Shown here piece after piece: positions 61,838 to 64,000 of a stretch of 64,000 bases of DNA; position 1 is the first letter of the stretch; each line of letters opens with the position of its first letter. The stretch comes from Lysobacteraceae bacterium (GTDB lineage Bacteria; Pseudomonadota; Gammaproteobacteria; Nevskiales; Nevskiaceae). The stretch is from NCBI GenBank assembly GCA_013823855.1, contig PNMW01000058.1, forward strand, positions 62,001 to 126,000, written 5' to 3'. The position numbers were made by a program, and so were the translations under genes. The notes below the pieces were generated by a model. The model was not told the DNA's origin and did not search any database. It worked only from the letters and a program-made list of their open reading frames with translations.

Positions 61838-62758
61838 ATGTCCGAGCACTCGCAGCACCCGATGGATCACTTTCCCGTTCGCCCGCTGCGCTTCCCGCTG
61901 GGGGCAGGACAGCGGGTCGACGTGGTCTGGAGCCGCACCCGGCCTGCATTCTCGGTGTTCCTCAATGCGCTGGCGATGCACGTCCCGCATTTCGAACGCT
62001 ATCTGGTGACGTCGCTGCGCAAGGCGCGCGAGCAGATCACCGATCCGAAGCTCAGGCGCGACGTCACCGCGATCATCGGCCAGGAAGCGAACCACTCGCA
62101 TAACCTCACCGCGTTCAACCAGCACCTGCGCGCCCGCTATCCGGACGTGGTGGCGATCGACGACGCCTCGATCGCCTGGTTCGAGCAGCATGCCGCGACG
62201 GACACGATGAAGCAGCGGATCGGCTTCACCGCCGGCTACGAGACCTTCACCTTCCTCGCCGGCATGATCATCCTGCAGCACCACGACCGCTGGTTCGCCG
62301 ATGCCGACCCGATGATGAAAGCGCTCTGGGTCTGGCATCAGGTCGAGGAGATCGAGCACGGCGCGGTCGCCTTCGAGGTCTGGCAGCACCTGTTTGGTTC
62401 GCACGAGTGGTACCGCAAGTGGATGATCCTCAAGGCCGCGCTGCACATCGCCGGGGAAACCATCCGCCTCTATCCACGCATGGCCCGCCATGAAGGCTGG
62501 CTGCGCTCGCCGTGGCAGGCGATCAAGACCTTGGCCTTCGGCGGCGAGATGCTCGGCCGCCTGTTCATCGCCGCCCTGCCGGTGTTCAAGCGCAATTACC
62601 ACCCGCGCCGGCATCCGATCGCGACCACCGAACAGAACCCGATCCAGATCGCCTGGCGGCGCTACGAAGCCGATGGCGGCGACGTGCTGGCGATCGACCA
62701 CGCGAAGCTGGCGAGGATGCTGCGGATCCCGCCGCAGGAAGCCCGCACGGCGGGCTGA
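61838..62758 (+). CDS. PF10118-type predicted metal-dependent hydrolase (ferritin-like diiron fold)
   Basis: A 306-residue protein of the predicted metal-dependent hydrolase family. Metal ligands are suggested by GQEANHSHNLTAFN (Glu, His), ETFTFLAGMIIL (Glu) and HQVEEIEHGAVAFEVW (Glu and His), as in di-iron ferritin-like folds. A GAGGGG box precedes the ATG at 61838; the GTG at 61826 is a weaker alternative. Reaction and substrate are unknown. It is divergent from the StyC-like gene, suggesting shared regulation. Confidence 0.87.
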   Translation: MSEHSQHPMDHFPVRPLRFPLGAGQRVDVVWSRTRPAFSVFLNALAMHVPHFERYLVTSLRKAREQITDPKLRRDVTAIIGQEANHSHNLTAFNQHLRARYPDVVAIDDASIAWFEQHAATDTMKQRIGFTAGYETFTFLAGMIILQHHDRWFADADPMMKALWVWHQVEEIEHGAVAFEVWQHLFGSHEWYRKWMILKAALHIAGETIRLYPRMARHEGWLRSPWQAIKTLAFGGEMLGRLFIAALPVFKRNYHPRRHPIATTEQNPIQIAWRRYEADGGDVLAIDHAKLARMLRIPPQEARTAG

Positions 62759-62783
62759 CATCAGCCCCGGGCGCGGCCATAAT
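62755..62783 (+). promoter_or_regulatory. mfd: strong promoter directly before mfd
   Basis: CTGACA (62755-62760) and CATAAT (62778-62783), each five of six to consensus, are spaced by exactly 17 bp. The likely transcription start near 62790 is within about two bases of the predicted mfd TTG start at 62792, implying an almost leaderless message. Confidence 0.65.
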
Positions 62784-62791
62784 CCGCGCCC

Positions 62792-64000
62792 TTGAGCAAG
62801 CCGCCCACCCTGCCGATCCTGCTGTCGCCGCCGCTGCCCGCGGAGGCCGGCGCGCGGCTGCACTGGACTGGCTTGCCCGGCGCTTCGGCCGCCCTCGCGA
62901 TCGCCGAAGCCGCCGCCCGCCATGATGGCCTGGTGATCGCCGTCACCAACGGCGAGCAGCACGCCTACAAGCTCGAAGAGGAACTGCGCTTCTTCGCCCA
63001 TCCGTCGATTCCGGTGATGCACTTCCCGGACGCGGAAACCCTGCCCTACGACCCGTTCTCGCCGCATCAGGAAATCCTGTCCGATCGGCTGGCAGCACTT
63101 TATCGACTGCCGTCGCAGACCCGCGGCGTGATGATCGTCACCGCCGGCACGCTGCTGGAACGGCTGCCGCCGCGCAGCTGGCTCGATGGCCGCGCGCTGC
63201 TGCTGAAGGCGGGCGACAAGCTGCCGCCGCACGCCTTCCGCGAACGCCTGATCGCCGCCGGTTACCAGAGCGTGTCCGAGGTGCAGACGCAGGGCGAGTT
63301 CGCGGTGCGCGGCGCACTGATCGACGTGTTCCCGATGGGCGCGTCGGAGGCCTACCGGCTCGACCTGTTCGACGAGGAAGTCGAGACCATCCGGGTGTTC
63401 GATCCGGACACCCAGCGCTCGTCGGCCAAGGTCGACGAGATCCGCCTGCTGCCGGCCCGCGAGTTCCCGACCGACAAGGCCGGCGTCGAGGTGTTCCGCC
63501 GCCGTTATCGCGAATACTTCCCTGGCGATCCGGCGCGCTCGCGCATCTATTCGGACGTGTCGAAGCACCTGATGCCGGGCGGCATCGAAGCCTACCTGCC
63601 GCTGTTCTTCGCGCCGGAAACGGCCGCTGCCGCGACGATCTACGACTACCTGCCGGTGCACGCGCTGATCATCGCCACCGATGATCTGGACACCGCCCTC
63701 GCCGCCGAGTGGAAGCAGATCGAGGAGCGCTTCGAGCGCTACTCCGGCAACCTCGAACGGCCGCTGATGCGCCCGGCCGACCTGTTCGTCACGCCGGCAA
63801 CCGCGCTCGAGGAATTGGGCTATTACCCGCAGGTGAGGATCGCGGCAGCTGCCGACGGTGCCGCCGATTTCGGCTGCATGCCGATCGCCGGCAGTGCCGA
63901 CGAACTGAAAGCCGTCCTGAAGGATTCGACCAGCCGCGCGCTGTTCGTCGCCGAATCGGCCGGCCGTCGCGAAGCGCTGATCGGCTGGCTGAAGGGCCTC
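62792..64000 (+). CDS. mfd: transcription-repair coupling factor Mfd, 3'-partial
   Basis: The first 403 codons of Mfd; the frame is open to the right edge and continues outside. Mfd removes stalled RNA polymerase from damaged DNA and recruits UvrA. This part covers the UvrB-homology module: FPDAETLPYDPFSPHQEILS, GVMIVTAGTLLERLPPRSWL, TQGEFAVRGALIDVFPMGAS and DPDTQRSSAKVDEIRLLPAR are typical. The start is a TTG at 62792 (MSKPPTLPILL); no ATG or GTG lies near. The translocase and RID regions are beyond the window. Confidence 0.95.
   Translation, partial: MSKPPTLPILLSPPLPAEAGARLHWTGLPGASAALAIAEAAARHDGLVIAVTNGEQHAYKLEEELRFFAHPSIPVMHFPDAETLPYDPFSPHQEILSDRLAALYRLPSQTRGVMIVTAGTLLERLPPRSWLDGRALLLKAGDKLPPHAFRERLIAAGYQSVSEVQTQGEFAVRGALIDVFPMGASEAYRLDLFDEEVETIRVFDPDTQRSSAKVDEIRLLPAREFPTDKAGVEVFRRRYREYFPGDPARSRIYSDVSKHLMPGGIEAYLPLFFAPETAAAATIYDYLPVHALIIATDDLDTALAAEWKQIEERFERYSGNLERPLMRPADLFVTPATALEELGYYPQVRIAAAADGAADFGCMPIAGSADELKAVLKDSTSRALFVAESAGRREALIGWLKGL

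Overview
The window is about 64 kb of very GC-rich DNA with dense, short-spaced genes. It reads as the chromosome of a high-GC gammaproteobacterium. The best support is the gene order corB - ypjD - ffh - (insertion) - rpsP - rimM - trmD - rplS on the right side, together with purB, fumC, sodB, grxD, htpG, radA and mfd. Gene content (isoquinoline oxidoreductase-type molybdoenzyme, large FabG, TonB receptors, many thioesterase and GST-like genes) would suit the Nevskiales/Xanthomonadales neighbourhood, but that placement is inference. I see no rRNA, tRNA, IS element, prophage or CRISPR array.

Layout. 1-5060: the 3' part of a TonB-dependent receptor and a predicted beta-helix surface lipoprotein, closed by a strong terminator. 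5510-7708 (minus): DUF475/TerC-like membrane protein, RraA, DsbB. 7860-14650: quinone oxidoreductase, a secreted protein, fumC, an ECF sigma/anti-sigma pair, purB. 15157-22264 (minus): a tight seven-gene run fabG4-like, ribA, unusual ABC1 kinase, pyrD, OmpA-like, DUF1289, thioesterase. 22659-31923: small exported proteins, histidine phosphatase, 2OG oxygenase, saccharopine dehydrogenase-like protein, esterase, acyltransferase, thioesterase, diguanylate cyclase. 32002-33960: orphan histidine kinase. 33987-36460: lipoprotein, GST, GreB, GrxD. 36653-43734: sodB, argF, nadC, cNMP-DUF1003 protein, sppA, trxB, NlpC/P60 lipoprotein. 44347-48317 (minus): htpG and the rpsP-rimM-trmD-rplS operon. 48530-53140 (plus): a molybdenum hydroxylase cluster (IorA/IorB, XdhC, MocA) placed between rpsP and ffh. 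53160-58202: GNAT, ffh, a class II cyclic-nucleotide phosphodiesterase, ypjD, corB. 58342-64000: chromate transporter, radA, a styrene-oxide-isomerase-like membrane protein divergent from a PF10118-type metal-dependent hydrolase, and the start of mfd, which runs off the window.

Most genes are core metabolism, translation and redox upkeep. The less ordinary items are: the StyC-like protein that keeps the heme-ligand and catalytic positions of styrene oxide isomerase; its divergent metalloenzyme neighbour; an ABC1 kinase that lacks the KxGQ and alanine-rich-loop hallmarks; the molybdoenzyme cluster that splits a normally compact ribosomal/SRP locus and carries a 93-nt inverted-repeat element; and the receptor/beta-helix lipoprotein pair.
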